64,000 bases of DNA, taken from Desulfomicrobium escambiense DSM 10707. GTDB taxonomy: Bacteria > Desulfobacterota > Desulfovibrionia > Desulfovibrionales > Desulfomicrobiaceae. Shown in pieces: positions 51,725 through 60,601 of this stretch (position 1 is the first letter of the stretch; every line of letters starts with the position of its first letter). A model generated the notes under the pieces. The model saw only the letters and a list, made by a program, of their open reading frames with translations, ran no database searches and had not been told where the DNA came from. A program made the translations under genes and the position numbers. The stretch spans positions 62,001-126,000 of the forward strand of contig NZ_AUAR01000001.1 of NCBI RefSeq assembly GCF_000428825.1. Direction: 5' to 3'.

Positions 51725-52702
51725 ATGTTACTCCTCCACAATTTTAGAAGTCAATTGCTATTCCTCTTTCTGCTTGCTTTTTCCGCGTCCGGGCTGCAGG
51801 CGGCAGAGCCGTCGGCCCGGCGCATCGTGGTCGTGGACAAGGCTACGAGGGAGCTGACGCTGTACGTTGGGGGACGGCAGGCGGCCAGCTTTCCGGTCAG
51901 CTTCGGCGTGGACCCGGTGTCGGACAAGGTCCGGGCCCATGACCTGGCCACCCCGGAGGGACTGTATTCCATCTCGTACCACAAGAGCCAGACGCGCTTC
52001 CACCGCACCCTCGGCCTGTCCTATCCGAACTTGGTCGACGCCCAGCGGGGGCTGGCCTTGGGTCTGGTCTCCCCGGCGGCCTACAGGAGGATCCGCAAGG
52101 CGGTGCTCGCGTCCAGGCCGACTCCGTGCGACACGGGCCTCGGCTGCGCCATCGCCATCCACGGCGGAGGCGTCTCCAGGCAATTCGGCGAGTTTCGGGA
52201 GCGGGACTGGACCGAGGGCTGCATTGCCCTGGACAACCGGGACATGGAGAAGCTCTTCAACCTCTGCCGGGTCGGGGACCCGGTCCTCATCTTCAACGGC
52301 GCGCGGGGCCTGTTCGGCCTCGTCAGGCCCTTCACGCAGGTGCCGGACCTGGCCGACGACGGGCTGCCGGACTGCCCGGACGGGGTCTGCGCCTACGAGG
52401 CGCGGCTGCGGACGTGGCTCGGGCCGACCGGCGTGACCATCCGGGAGGGCGCGGGGTACGGCGTTTCCCTGGAAGTCGTGGTGTACGGGGAAGGGGGGGC
52501 GACGGTCCTGGCCGTGACGGACCGCAATGCCGACGGGGAAATCTCATTTCTGGACAGCGTCCGGGGCACGATGGCCGACGCGGCGGCCCCGGATTCGGCA
52601 TACGCCCTGCTCAGGAGCGCCGTTCTCGTCGCCCTGTCGGGCGGCGAGATTCCCGTCGTGGGGGGCGGGCGAGAGCTTGCTGTTTTCGGGCACCTCGACT
52701 AG
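51725..52702 (+). CDS. L,D-transpeptidase (YkuD) family protein
   Basis: 325 residues. Signal peptide 1 to about 26 (SASGLQA-A). The YkuD domain (about 33-195) has [13 protein letters not shown] followed by [10 protein letters not shown] with the catalytic Cys, a looser version of the HG...SHGCI signature (Thr-Glu instead of Ser-His before GC). The C-terminal 120 residues include [12 protein letters not shown], an EF-hand-like loop, and have no clear family. It is divergent from the lipoprotein gene with a 49-base spacer, implying overlapping promoters. Confidence 0.82.
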   Translation: MLLLHNFRSQLLFLFLLAFSASGLQAAEPSARRIVVVDKATRELTLYVGGRQAASFPVSFGVDPVSDKVRAHDLATPEGLYSISYHKSQTRFHRTLGLSYPNLVDAQRGLALGLVSPAAYRRIRKAVLASRPTPCDTGLGCAIAIHGGGVSRQFGEFRERDWTEGCIALDNRDMEKLFNLCRVGDPVLIFNGARGLFGLVRPFTQVPDLADDGLPDCPDGVCAYEARLRTWLGPTGVTIREGAGYGVSLEVVVYGEGGATVLAVTDRNADGEISFLDSVRGTMADAAAPDSAYALLRSAVLVALSGGEIPVVGGGRELAVFGHLD

Positions 52703-52801
52703 TTCGTGAGCACCGGCCCGCAGTGCGTTACTGCAACCATCTGCAGCGAATGCGCAGGCGGGGTTCGGGTCCAATCACCCTGTTTCGCCCGGGAGGCCTT
52801 C

Positions 52802-52996
52802 ATGTTCGGCATAGGTGTTCAGGAACTTCTGATCGTTCTGGTCATCGCCCTGTTTGTCTTCGGAGGCAAGAACCTGCCCCGCATTGGGTCCGACATGGGA
52901 CGGGCCCTCAGGAATTTCAAATCCGCCATAAATACGCCCGATCCCGTCGACATCGAGCCGGTGAAGGGACCGGAGGAAAACGGTCCCAAGGCCTGA
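52802..52996 (+). CDS. tatA: Twin-arginine translocase component TatA
   Basis: 64 residues. A short N-terminal helix ([20 protein letters not shown]), the hinge [13 protein letters not shown] and an amphipathic helix plus acidic tail are classic TatA. It forms the pore of the Tat system that would export, among others, the ApbE protein at 12.1 kb. No tatB or tatC is beside it. ATG 52802 follows GGGAGG. Confidence 0.93.
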   Translation: MFGIGVQELLIVLVIALFVFGGKNLPRIGSDMGRALRNFKSAINTPDPVDIEPVKGPEENGPKA

Positions 52997-53055
52997 CGCT
53001 CTCTGCCGGTTTTCAGGCGTCGTCATCTTCACTCTCAACACGAGGAGATTTCGTC

Positions 53056-53634
53056 ATGTCCAAGAAGATACTCATGCTGGTCGGCGACTATGTAGAGGAT
53101 TACGAGGTCATGGTGCCGTTTCAGGCCCTGACCATGCTTGGCTATGCGGTGGAGGCCGTCTGTCCGGACAAGAAAGCCGGGGAGTTCGTGCGCACCTCCA
53201 TCCACGACTTCGAGGGGGACCAGACCTACAGCGAGAAGCGCGGCCACAACTTTACGCTGAACAAGGATTTCGCCGCCGTGGACACCGCCGAGTACGTCGG
53301 CCTGGTCGTGCCGGGCGGTCGCGCCCCGGAATACATCCGCCTCAACCCGCGCGTCCTTGAGATCGTGCGCGAGTTCAACGCGGCCGGCAAGCCCATTGCG
53401 GCCATCTGCCACGGCCCCCTGGTCCTGGTCACGGCCGGCGTGCTGCAAGGCAAGAGCTGCTCGGCCTACCCGGCCTGCGGCCCTGACGTGACCTGCGCCG
53501 GCGGCCGGTACGCCGACATCGCCCTGGACAAGGCCCACGTCGACGGCAACCTGGTTACGGCCCCGGCCTGGCCCGCGCACCCGGACTGGATCGCCAAGTT
53601 CGCGGCGCTTCTGGGCGCGAAGATCTCCATTTGA
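53056..53634 (+). CDS. DJ-1/PfpI-family protein
   Basis: 192 residues with the PfpI-like fold: strand [16 protein letters not shown] (conserved Glu), [13 protein letters not shown] and the nucleophile elbow [10 protein letters not shown] with the active Cys followed by His. Family members act as peptidases, glyoxalases or protein/glyoxal repair enzymes; the specific reaction is not evident. The sequence [10 protein letters not shown] is typical of the plant DJ-1D-like branch. It is preceded by GAGGAG and 59 bases after tatA. Confidence 0.9.
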   Translation: MSKKILMLVGDYVEDYEVMVPFQALTMLGYAVEAVCPDKKAGEFVRTSIHDFEGDQTYSEKRGHNFTLNKDFAAVDTAEYVGLVVPGGRAPEYIRLNPRVLEIVREFNAAGKPIAAICHGPLVLVTAGVLQGKSCSAYPACGPDVTCAGGRYADIALDKAHVDGNLVTAPAWPAHPDWIAKFAALLGAKISI

Positions 53635-53643
53635 TCAGTTTTT

Positions 53644-53701
53644 TCCCGACGGGGCGGCCAGGTCCGCTCCGTCGGGACCTCGGCCTGCAACGCCGCTTTT
53701 T
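53644..53701. terminator. Hairpin region between convergent genes
   Basis: A 14-bp nearly perfect hairpin (53644-53677, loop CCAGGT) is followed 15 bases later by a small stem CGGC/GCCG and CTTTTT (53681-53701). It lies between the stops of the DJ-1 gene and the hisC-like gene and should end plus-strand transcription. The large stem itself lacks a T-run on either side. Confidence 0.45.
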
Positions 53702-53706
53702 ACCAT

Positions 53707-54813
53707 TCAGGGGCGCAGCACGTCCCGCATGGCCCCGCAGAATTCCTCCATCGCCTCCTCCTGCGCGATACTTACCCTGATCCAGCCCGGAAAACGGAAC
53801 CCCGTCATGGTCCGGATCATGATCCCCCTGGCCATGAGCTTGCGGTACAGCAGGGTGTCGGCCACCGGCACGCGGATCATGACGAAGTTTCCCTCCCCGC
53901 ACTGGCACGCCAGATTCAGCTCCCCGCATAGGGCCTTTATCCTGTCCTTGCCCGCGGCCACCATGGCGCGCGTCCGGGTGATGAACGGCCCGTCGTTCTC
54001 CAGGGCCGCCGCCGCGGCCTGCTGGGCGAGGGAGTTGACGGAATAGACGACGTGGGTGCGGCGCACGATGTCGACCACGGCCGGGGAACCGCACAGGTAG
54101 CCGATGCGCAGGGCCGCCAGGGCGTACATCTTCGAGAAGGTGCGAAAGACGATCAGGTTGGGGTACTCGTCCAGGAGGTTCATGCCGTTGGGGAAACCGG
54201 GCTGGTCCACGTATTCGAAATACGCTTCGTCCAGCACCACGATCTGCCGGCCGTTCACCGCGTCCAGGAAGCGGCGCAGGGTCCCCGTGTCCCACCAGGT
54301 GCCCGTGGGGTTATTGGGGTTGCAGACAAAGAGGATTTTGGTGCGTTCGTCGCGGGCCGCGAGCATTCCCTGGGCGTCGAACCCGAAATCCCTGAGCGGG
54401 ACCAGGCGGGCCGTGATGCCGGAAAATTCGGCCACCCATTCGTAGACCGCGAAGGTCCTGTCTGCGGTGACGATGGTGTCGCCCTCGACGCAGAAGGCCT
54501 TGATGACGCTGGTGATGAGTTCGCAGGAGCCGTTGCCGACGAGGAACTGGTCCGGCGATTTGCCGAAGCGTCCGGCCAGGATTTGCCGCAGGACGTAGGC
54601 GTCGCCGCTGGGGTAGATGGGGGCCAGGCGGGGCGGGAAGCCCTGCACGATGCGGGCGGCTTCGGGCGGGGGGCCGAGTGGGTTCTCGTTGTTGTTGAGC
54701 CGGTGCAGGTGGTCGACGTGGAAAAGCCGCATCAGCTCCTGGTCCGGCCTGCTCGGCGTGTAGACCTCGAAGCGCCGGACGTGGGCCGGCACCAGGCGTT
54801 CAAGATCCAGCAT
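53707..54813 (-). CDS. HisC-like PLP aminotransferase
   Basis: 368-residue fold-type I enzyme of the histidinol-phosphate aminotransferase branch: NNNENPLGPP near the N terminus, CNPNNPTGT, DEAYFEY, the PLP lysine in FRTFSKMYALAALRIGY, and a C-terminal R in GWIRVSIAQ. It could make L-histidinol phosphate or transaminate another substrate. It is not next to his genes; instead it is the last gene of the partner-switching operon and starts 14 bases inside the preceding gene. An ATG at 54813 (MLDLERL) is the only sensible start. Confidence 0.85.
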   Translation of the reverse strand: MLDLERLVPAHVRRFEVYTPSRPDQELMRLFHVDHLHRLNNNENPLGPPPEAARIVQGFPPRLAPIYPSGDAYVLRQILAGRFGKSPDQFLVGNGSCELITSVIKAFCVEGDTIVTADRTFAVYEWVAEFSGITARLVPLRDFGFDAQGMLAARDERTKILFVCNPNNPTGTWWDTGTLRRFLDAVNGRQIVVLDEAYFEYVDQPGFPNGMNLLDEYPNLIVFRTFSKMYALAALRIGYLCGSPAVVDIVRRTHVVYSVNSLAQQAAAAALENDGPFITRTRAMVAAGKDRIKALCGELNLACQCGEGNFVMIRVPVADTLLYRKLMARGIMIRTMTGFRFPGWIRVSIAQEEAMEEFCGAMRDVLRP

Positions 54814-56101
54814 GCTGCAGCACCACCATGTCCGCCTGTCCCGCGTGGGGGAGCAGGACGCGAGGCTCGAAACCGTTTTCCAGAAAGGCCGGAGCCAGGG
54901 CCGCCTGCCAGCCAAAGGCCAGATCCAGATGAGCCAGGATGTTGCGGTACCCTTCGGACTGGAGCAGCTGGACGTGCCCGCGCACGGTGGCGGAGGCATC
55001 CTCGCCGTCGAGCATGGGGATGATCACCGCCTGGCTGGCTTCGGGTCGGATGGACGTGGCGAAGACCGAGCGCCCGGCCACCTGTTCTCCCTGCCGGGAG
55101 GTGGGATGGATGTCGCGCACGAGGAAAAGCCGGTCGTACGTCTCCCGCAGGAAGCTTTCGAGGGCCGGGTGGGTCCATACCGCCAGGCCGTTGTCCTCGC
55201 GCATGTCCCGATACCAGACCGGAAGGGGGTCCGGCGTGCCGTCGGCCTGGGCCAGGGGCAGGGTCCCCAGCAGTTCGGCTTCACCCTCGGGCAGGTCTTC
55301 CGTGGGCATCTGGCTCAGGATGACCGCAACGGGGGTCCGGGCCACGGCGCCGACGAGGCGTTCCGTCAGGCCTCGCGCGATGGCGGCCCTCTCCCGGGTG
55401 AAGACGTACGGTCCGCAGAAGGAGACGCTGGTGGCGGACAGCGGTTCCCAGGTCATCAGGCCGCAGGCCGTGCCGCCGCGGTCCAGGGCCAGGACGCCGC
55501 ACAGCTCGCCGCCCCGGATCCGGTCGACCACCTTGCCCGGGGTCCTGAAGGCCGGAGGCACGAGGCGCTGGGGGTAGAGAGCCGCCGTCAGGGCGCAGGC
55601 CTCCTTGATCAGGCTCGGCTCGTCGGCCGGTACGAACGTCACCTCGCCGCGGGGAGCGAAGCGTTCCGCCTCCCGGCTTTCGATGCCCGGATAGGCGCGG
55701 TCCATGCGCAGGCGCAGGGTCACGTTTGCGCCGTCGCGGTGCGCCTCGAAGCCGTCGCTCATGCGCGCGGCCAGGAGCAGGCCCATGGCCTGCAGGTTGT
55801 CCTCGGCGCAGGCGTCCCCGCACGCGGTGATGTTCATGGCCCAGAGGTCGGCGTCGCGGGCCGTGAAGGAAAACCGCGTGTCGACGTGGCTCGCGCCGGG
55901 TTCGAGACGCAGTTCGAGGGGCGCCTTGGGGGCCAGTTCGGCGAGGTAGGCCAGCAGTTCCTCCACGGCCATGGTCAGGCGCAGGGCCTTGCCGTGGTCG
56001 AGGCCGAAAACCGCGCCGCACTGCTCGGCCACGCCCTGGACCATCGGAATCCAGGCCGAGTCCGCGTGCAGCTTCAGGGTGATGGTCTTTTCGCGTGTCA
56101 T
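54800..56101 (-). CDS. RsbW-like ATPase domain fused to a C-terminal unassigned region
   Basis: 433 residues. Residues 1-135 follow the anti-sigma kinase fold (HATPase_c), but the N box reads AVEELLAYLAEL, with Tyr where the Mg-chelating Asn belongs, so ATP use is doubtful. Residues 145-433 look like two acyltransferase-like halves (for example GGELCGVLALDRGGTACGLMTWE and VRGHVQLLQSEGYRNILAHLD), most similar in pattern to GNAT folds, but I cannot confirm this. ATG 56101 overlaps the RsbW-like gene by four bases. It probably acts as an extra partner or effector of the switch. Confidence 0.65.
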   Translation of the reverse strand: MTREKTITLKLHADSAWIPMVQGVAEQCGAVFGLDHGKALRLTMAVEELLAYLAELAPKAPLELRLEPGASHVDTRFSFTARDADLWAMNITACGDACAEDNLQAMGLLLAARMSDGFEAHRDGANVTLRLRMDRAYPGIESREAERFAPRGEVTFVPADEPSLIKEACALTAALYPQRLVPPAFRTPGKVVDRIRGGELCGVLALDRGGTACGLMTWEPLSATSVSFCGPYVFTRERAAIARGLTERLVGAVARTPVAVILSQMPTEDLPEGEAELLGTLPLAQADGTPDPLPVWYRDMREDNGLAVWTHPALESFLRETYDRLFLVRDIHPTSRQGEQVAGRSVFATSIRPEASQAVIIPMLDGEDASATVRGHVQLLQSEGYRNILAHLDLAFGWQAALAPAFLENGFEPRVLLPHAGQADMVVLQHAGS

Positions 56102-56538
56102 CTGCGGCCATCCTTTGTCAGGGCGAAGCAGGCCCTGAATTCGTTCATGTCGCCGTGGCGGCGGTAGGTGCATTCGTCGGCCAGTTCCCGGACCAGGAAG
56201 ATGCCCAGGCCGCCCGGCTCCCGTTCGTCGAGCCCTGCTTCCAGGTCAGGGGCCTCGCGGCCGAGGGGGTCGAAGGCCACGCCCCAGTCGCGCAGGATCA
56301 GGCAGAAGCGGGCCCCATTCGGGGTGAGCATGCAGTCCACCTCCATGTCGCCTCCGCCTTGGGGGTAGGCGTAGCTGCCGACGTTGACCACCAGTTCCTC
56401 GACCACAAGTTCGAGCCTGGCAGCCAGTTCGGCGCCGAGGCCCAGGCTGGCGCCCCGGCTGCCGACAAAGTCCTGGACCAGGGCGAGGCTTTCGAGGGTG
56501 GCCGGGATGCGCAGGCAGACGGCCCCTGTCGTTTCCAT
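56098..56538 (-). CDS. RsbW-like serine kinase / anti-sigma factor
   Basis: 146 residues, HATPase_c fold. N box ELVVEELVVNVGSYAY (Asn intact), G1 box LRDWGVAFDP and G2 box GGLGIFLVRELAD are all present. Proteins of this type phosphorylate a STAS antagonist on Ser and sequester a target, often a sigma factor. No sigma factor gene is in the operon. Start ATG 56538 shares one base with the STAS stop (TGATG). Confidence 0.9.
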   Translation of the reverse strand: METTGAVCLRIPATLESLALVQDFVGSRGASLGLGAELAARLELVVEELVVNVGSYAYPQGGGDMEVDCMLTPNGARFCLILRDWGVAFDPLGREAPDLEAGLDEREPGGLGIFLVRELADECTYRRHGDMNEFRACFALTKDGRR

Positions 56539-56867
56539 CACCCCTCCAGGGCCGCGTCCGCGGACGGGTGGATCGTGAACAGCTTCAGGAATCCTGAAAC
56601 CCTGAAGACCTCGTCCACCATGCCGGACAGGCCGCAGAAGGAGAGGCTGCCGCCGGCGGCCTTGAGGCGCTTGCCGGCGGCCAGGATGCTGCGGAGTCCG
56701 GCGGAGCTGATGTACTCGAGCCCGGTCAGGTCCGCGACGTGCGTCGTGCACCCCTGTCCGAGCAGTTCCGTGCAGGCGGACTCGAAACGGGGGGCGGAGA
56801 CGGCGTCCATGCGGCCGGTGCAGGTGAGCAGCGCTTTTGTCCCGACGGTCCGGGTCTGGATATCCAT
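56538..56867 (-). CDS. STAS-domain anti-anti-sigma factor (RsbV-like)
   Basis: 109 residues, a single STAS domain. The phosphorylation segment is LTGLEYISSAGLRSIL; Ser55 (or Ser54) aligns with the Ser modified by RsbW/SpoIIAB-type kinases. Dephosphorylated by the PP2C phosphatase encoded just upstream, it would bind the kinase and release its client. ATG 56867 follows GGAGAC. Soluble, cytoplasmic. Confidence 0.92.
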   Translation of the reverse strand: MDIQTRTVGTKALLTCTGRMDAVSAPRFESACTELLGQGCTTHVADLTGLEYISSAGLRSILAAGKRLKAAGGSLSFCGLSGMVDEVFRVSGFLKLFTIHPSADAALEG

Positions 56868-56892
56868 GGTTGTCTCCTTGTGATGGTGAAGG

Positions 56893-58827
56893 TCACTGCT
56901 GGCCGGGGCCGAGATAGCGCAGGGCGAGCATGGTGATGTCGTCCGACTGCTCCGCGTCGCCGGCCCAGGCGGTGACCGATGCGGACACGGCCCGGACCAG
57001 GTCGCGCGCTCCGGCGCGGGCATGTCCGGCCACGGTTTCCAGGAGGCGGTCGTCCGAGTACAGTTCGAGGTTCGGGTTCATGGCTTCGCTCACCCCGTCG
57101 GTGGAGAGGAAGAGCGCGTCGCCGGGGACAAGGTCGAGGGTGCCGGTGCTGTAGTCGATGTCCGGCATGGCCCCGGCCATGGGCTCCTCCATGCCGGCGA
57201 TCCGCTCCGGGGGGAGCCCGGCGCGCAGCAGCAGTGGGGAGGGATGCCCGGCGTTGCCGTATACGAGCCTGCCCGTGCGCGTGTCCAGGACGGCCAGGAA
57301 GAGGGTCACGAACATGCACGAGTCGTTGTCCGCGGCCAGCTCGTCGTTGACTCTGGCCAGGATGCGGCCCGGCTCCGGCTCGCGCTCGGCCACGGCCTTG
57401 ATCAGGGTCTTGGTCACGGCCATGAAGAAGGCTGCGGGCACGCCCTTGCCCGAAACGTCGCCCACCAGGAAGCAGAAGCGGTGCTCGCCGATGAAGAAGA
57501 AGTCGTAGAGGTCTCCGCCCACTTCCCGCGCGGGCAGGATGGAGGCGAAGACATCCAGTTCGGTCCTGTCGGGGAAGGGCGGGAAGGTCTTGGGCAGGAT
57601 GCCCATCTGGATGTCGTGGGCGATGCGCAGCTCGGACTCGATGCGTTCCTTGGCGGCGGTGGTCTCGGTCAGGTTGGCGATGTGTTTTTTGACGGACTCC
57701 CGCATGCGTTCGAAGGAGGCGGCCAGATCGCCCACCTCGTCGCCCGGGGCGATGAACGGCATGGGCTGGTCGAGATCGCCCCCGGCGATGCCTGCCGCCG
57801 CACCGGTCAGGATGCGCAAGGGGCGGGTGATGGAGCCCGAGACCAGCAGGACCACCCCGGCCAGGACCGCGAACCCCGCCAGGCCGATGCCGGCCATGAC
57901 GCGGGTCAGCCGGTTCACGCCGGCCAGCAGCTCGTCCCTGGGCAGCACCACGCCGAGGGACCAGTGCTCGTCCGGCAACGGCTGGAAGGAAACGTAGGCG
58001 GCGCCCACTCCGGGGAAGTCGGAAAATTCGACGAACCCGGACCTGCCGGAGACCATCTCCGTGCCGAGTTCCCGCAGGGGCGGGTGGTTCAGCTCCTCGG
58101 CATGGGTGAAGATCGTCTCGTTCATGATCAGTTCCGCGTCGGGGTGGGCGATGTAGGCCCCGTAGCGCGAGAGCAGAAAGATGTGCCCGTTGTCCGAGAC
58201 CCGGATGGAGGCGATCATGCGCTGCAGCCAATCGAGGTTGACATCGGCCGTGACGACGCCCGTGAGCTGCAGCCCGCGCGGCGTGACCCGCGCGAAGGGG
58301 GCGGAGTAGGTGACCATGAGGGCTTTGCCGCCGCCCTCGTCGAAATAGGGCTCGGTCCAGATGGGCTGGTTGAGCTCCCTGGCCAGCTGGTACCAGTCCA
58401 TGGCGAAGTAGTTGTAATCCGCTCCGCCCAGGGTGGTGGAGGTGACGTGGCTTTCCTGCCTGAAGGAGAAGGGGGCGAAGAACCGGCGGCCGGCTTGAAA
58501 GGCGTGGGGCTCGAAAGCGATGGCCGAGCCGAAGATGCCGGGGTTGCTGAAGAGGATGCGGCGGGTCAGGTCGCGCAGCTCGCTTTCCCGCATGTCCGCG
58601 TCCTCCAGGGTGGCGGCCACGGTTTCCGTGACCTTGGCCGTGGCCTTGAGCTGGGCGCTGATGCGGCCGGCCGTGGACTGTGCCAGTAGCGCCCCGTTTT
58701 CGCGGGCCATGTCGACCATGGTCCGTCTGGAGGACTCGAAGGCGTAACCCGCCACGAGGACGACGATAACCGTGACGCAGGCCAGGATCAGCAGCGACAG
58801 GCGGGTGGCGATGGCCATGCGTCTCAT
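56893..58827 (-). CDS. Membrane-bound PP2C phosphatase (RsbU/SpoIIE-type) with periplasmic sensor
   Basis: 644 residues. TM1 (about 8-28), a periplasmic dCache sensor (about 30-325) with WYQLARELNQPIWTEPYFD and SDNGHIFLLSRYG, TM2 (about 337-357), HAMP (358-410), a short coiled coil and a PP2C phosphatase (about 430-640). Metal ligands are in EVGGDLYDFF, VGDVSGKG, STDGVSEA and SDDITMLAL. It should dephosphorylate the STAS protein when its sensor is occupied. ATG 58827 overlaps the preceding binding-protein gene by four bases. Confidence 0.92.
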   Translation of the reverse strand: MRRMAIATRLSLLILACVTVIVVLVAGYAFESSRRTMVDMARENGALLAQSTAGRISAQLKATAKVTETVAATLEDADMRESELRDLTRRILFSNPGIFGSAIAFEPHAFQAGRRFFAPFSFRQESHVTSTTLGGADYNYFAMDWYQLARELNQPIWTEPYFDEGGGKALMVTYSAPFARVTPRGLQLTGVVTADVNLDWLQRMIASIRVSDNGHIFLLSRYGAYIAHPDAELIMNETIFTHAEELNHPPLRELGTEMVSGRSGFVEFSDFPGVGAAYVSFQPLPDEHWSLGVVLPRDELLAGVNRLTRVMAGIGLAGFAVLAGVVLLVSGSITRPLRILTGAAAGIAGGDLDQPMPFIAPGDEVGDLAASFERMRESVKKHIANLTETTAAKERIESELRIAHDIQMGILPKTFPPFPDRTELDVFASILPAREVGGDLYDFFFIGEHRFCFLVGDVSGKGVPAAFFMAVTKTLIKAVAEREPEPGRILARVNDELAADNDSCMFVTLFLAVLDTRTGRLVYGNAGHPSPLLLRAGLPPERIAGMEEPMAGAMPDIDYSTGTLDLVPGDALFLSTDGVSEAMNPNLELYSDDRLLETVAGHARAGARDLVRAVSASVTAWAGDAEQSDDITMLALRYLGPGQQ

Positions 58828-59771
58828 GGCCCTGGCTCCATGACGAAATCCGCGTAACCGGGCGGGTCGGAGATGAAACCCTGTTCCACGAGGGCGGCGG
58901 TCGCGGCCTCGAAGTCGGCGCGGTCCAGGTTCAGGCGCGGGGCTCCCCCGGCCAGGATGATGTCCTGCATGCGTGCCAGCATCCAGCGCTGGTGGGCCCG
59001 GTTGGCCCTGACCTTGTGCTCCTTCATGCGCCGGACGACCAGTTCCAGGGCCTCTTCGGGATGGGCGAAGACGTAGGCCCACCCTTCCAGGGTGGCCTGG
59101 GCCACGGCCCGCGCCGCAGCCGGGTCGCGCTCGTAGGTCTCGCGCAGGCAGTAGAGCCCGTCCTCCGGGAAGTTGAGGTCCAGGTCGCGGAAAAAGAAGG
59201 CGGTCATGTCCTTTTCGTTCAGGCCGTAGGACATGAGGGTGTGGTATTCGTTGTACCACATGGCCGACACGGCATCGAGGCCGCCGCGCATGAAGAGGTC
59301 CATGGACGGCGCCTGCTCCACGACCTCCACCTTGATGCCGAGGCGCTTGAACAGGGCGCGGGGCTGGATCTGGAAATCCGGACCCCACATGCCCACGCGC
59401 CGCCCCTGCAGGTCGTTCAGGGAGCGCACGCCCGAGTCCGTGCGGGCCACGAGCATCAGGGCCGACTGGTGCACGATCTGGCCGATGTGGACCAGGTTCA
59501 TGCCGGAGGCACGCCGTTCGAGGGCCGTGGACAGGAACATGGTCGCGAATTCGGCCCGGCCTTCGGCCAGATGCCGGGAGACGTTGACGTCCGGGCCGCC
59601 TGGCACAATTTCCAGGTCGACTCCGCGGCGGGCGTAGAAGCCTTTCTCCTCGGCCATGAGAAAGCCCGCGAACTGGGCCTGGGGCAGCCAGTGCAGGACC
59701 AGACGCTGCGTCCCGGCCTGTGCCGCCCCGCAGAGGACGACGAAAAGGACCGTCAGGAGGGCCGCCCTCAT
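58824..59771 (-). CDS. NMT1/THI5-type periplasmic substrate-binding protein
   Basis: 315 residues with signal peptide (1 to about 19, AAQA-G). LHWLPQAQFAGFLMAEEKGFYARRGVDLEIV is the family opening (quoted in part: HWLPQAQFAGF), followed by GGPDVNVSRHLAEGRAEFA and the AMWYNEYHTLMSYG region. Relatives bind pyrimidine-type, sulfonate or nitrate-like ligands for ABC importers. No permease or ATPase gene accompanies it. Its overlap with the PP2C gene (ATGA) suggests that it delivers ligand information to that sensor rather than, or besides, transport. Confidence 0.88.
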   Translation of the reverse strand: MRAALLTVLFVVLCGAAQAGTQRLVLHWLPQAQFAGFLMAEEKGFYARRGVDLEIVPGGPDVNVSRHLAEGRAEFATMFLSTALERRASGMNLVHIGQIVHQSALMLVARTDSGVRSLNDLQGRRVGMWGPDFQIQPRALFKRLGIKVEVVEQAPSMDLFMRGGLDAVSAMWYNEYHTLMSYGLNEKDMTAFFFRDLDLNFPEDGLYCLRETYERDPAAARAVAQATLEGWAYVFAHPEEALELVVRRMKEHKVRANRAHQRWMLARMQDIILAGGAPRLNLDRADFEAATAALVEQGFISDPPGYADFVMEPGP

Positions 59772-60601
59772 GGCCGGTGTGCCTCGAGACGCAGAAGCAG
59801 GTTGGCGGCCACCTGCCGCCTGTAGTCGGCCGTGGCGCGGACGTCGCTGACGGGGTGCACCGCAACTTGCACCAGTTCGGCCGCTTGCGTCAGGTTGTCC
59901 GCGGTCAGTTCACGTCCGGCCAGCCACTCCTCGGCTTCGCGGCAGCGCAGCACCGTGGGGGCGACGCTGCCCAGGGCCAGGCTGATACGGCGGATGCGCC
60001 CTCCATCCAGTTCGAGGCAGGCCGCCAGGCTGGCCACGCTGATGGCCAGGGCCCGTCTCCGGCCCATCTTCTCGAAGTGCTGGATGGCTCCGGAGTCCGG
60101 CAGCGGGACGCACACGGCGGCGAGGATTTCGCCGGGCCGCAGGACCGTCCTCCCCGGTCCGGTGATGAAATTTTCCACGGGCACGGCGCGAGTCGAGGCC
60201 TGGGAGGCGAGTTCGAGGGTCGCCCCCAGGGCGTACAGGGCGGGCAGCGTGTCGCCAGCCGGTGAGGCGGTGCAGATGTTGCCGCCAAGGGTGGCCTGGT
60301 TGCGCACCAGGGGGGAGCCGAGCTGGCGGACGGCCGCGCCCAGCAGGGGCAGCCCGGCGGCGATGTCCTCGGATTCGAGCAGTTCCGTCAGGGTCGTGGC
60401 CGAGCCGATGCGCACGATACGGCCGGACACGGACACGCCGCGCAGGGCCGGGATGCGTTCCAGGCAGCAGATGGGGCCGGCCGGCAGACTGGCGCGGAGC
60501 CTGACAAGGAGGTCCGTGCCCCCGGCCATGACCCGGGCCTGCGGGTCATCCAGGAGGGGCCACAACGCGTCCAGGGAGGTGGGCAGATGCACGCGCCTCA
60601 T
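59768..60601 (-). CDS. Molybdenum hydroxylase FAD-binding subunit (XdhB/CoxM-like)
   Basis: 277-residue FAD subunit of the xanthine dehydrogenase/CO dehydrogenase family. The flavin motifs RVMAGGTDLLVRL (residue about 24) and ATLGGNICTASPAGDTLP (about 101) are present, and the CO-dehydrogenase-type C-terminal domain follows. It carries electrons from the 2Fe-2S subunit to the acceptor. ATG 60601 overlaps the small-subunit stop by four bases, and its own stop overlaps the binding-protein start by four. Confidence 0.93.
   Translation of the reverse strand: MRRVHLPTSLDALWPLLDDPQARVMAGGTDLLVRLRASLPAGPICCLERIPALRGVSVSGRIVRIGSATTLTELLESEDIAAGLPLLGAAVRQLGSPLVRNQATLGGNICTASPAGDTLPALYALGATLELASQASTRAVPVENFITGPGRTVLRPGEILAAVCVPLPDSGAIQHFEKMGRRRALAISVASLAACLELDGGRIRRISLALGSVAPTVLRCREAEEWLAGRELTADNLTQAAELVQVAVHPVSDVRATADYRRQVAANLLLRLEAHRP

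Noticed and set aside
59971-60120. Binding-protein operon as a normal ABC importer
   Set aside because: No permease or ATPase gene in the operon or anywhere in the window; a distant one cannot be excluded.
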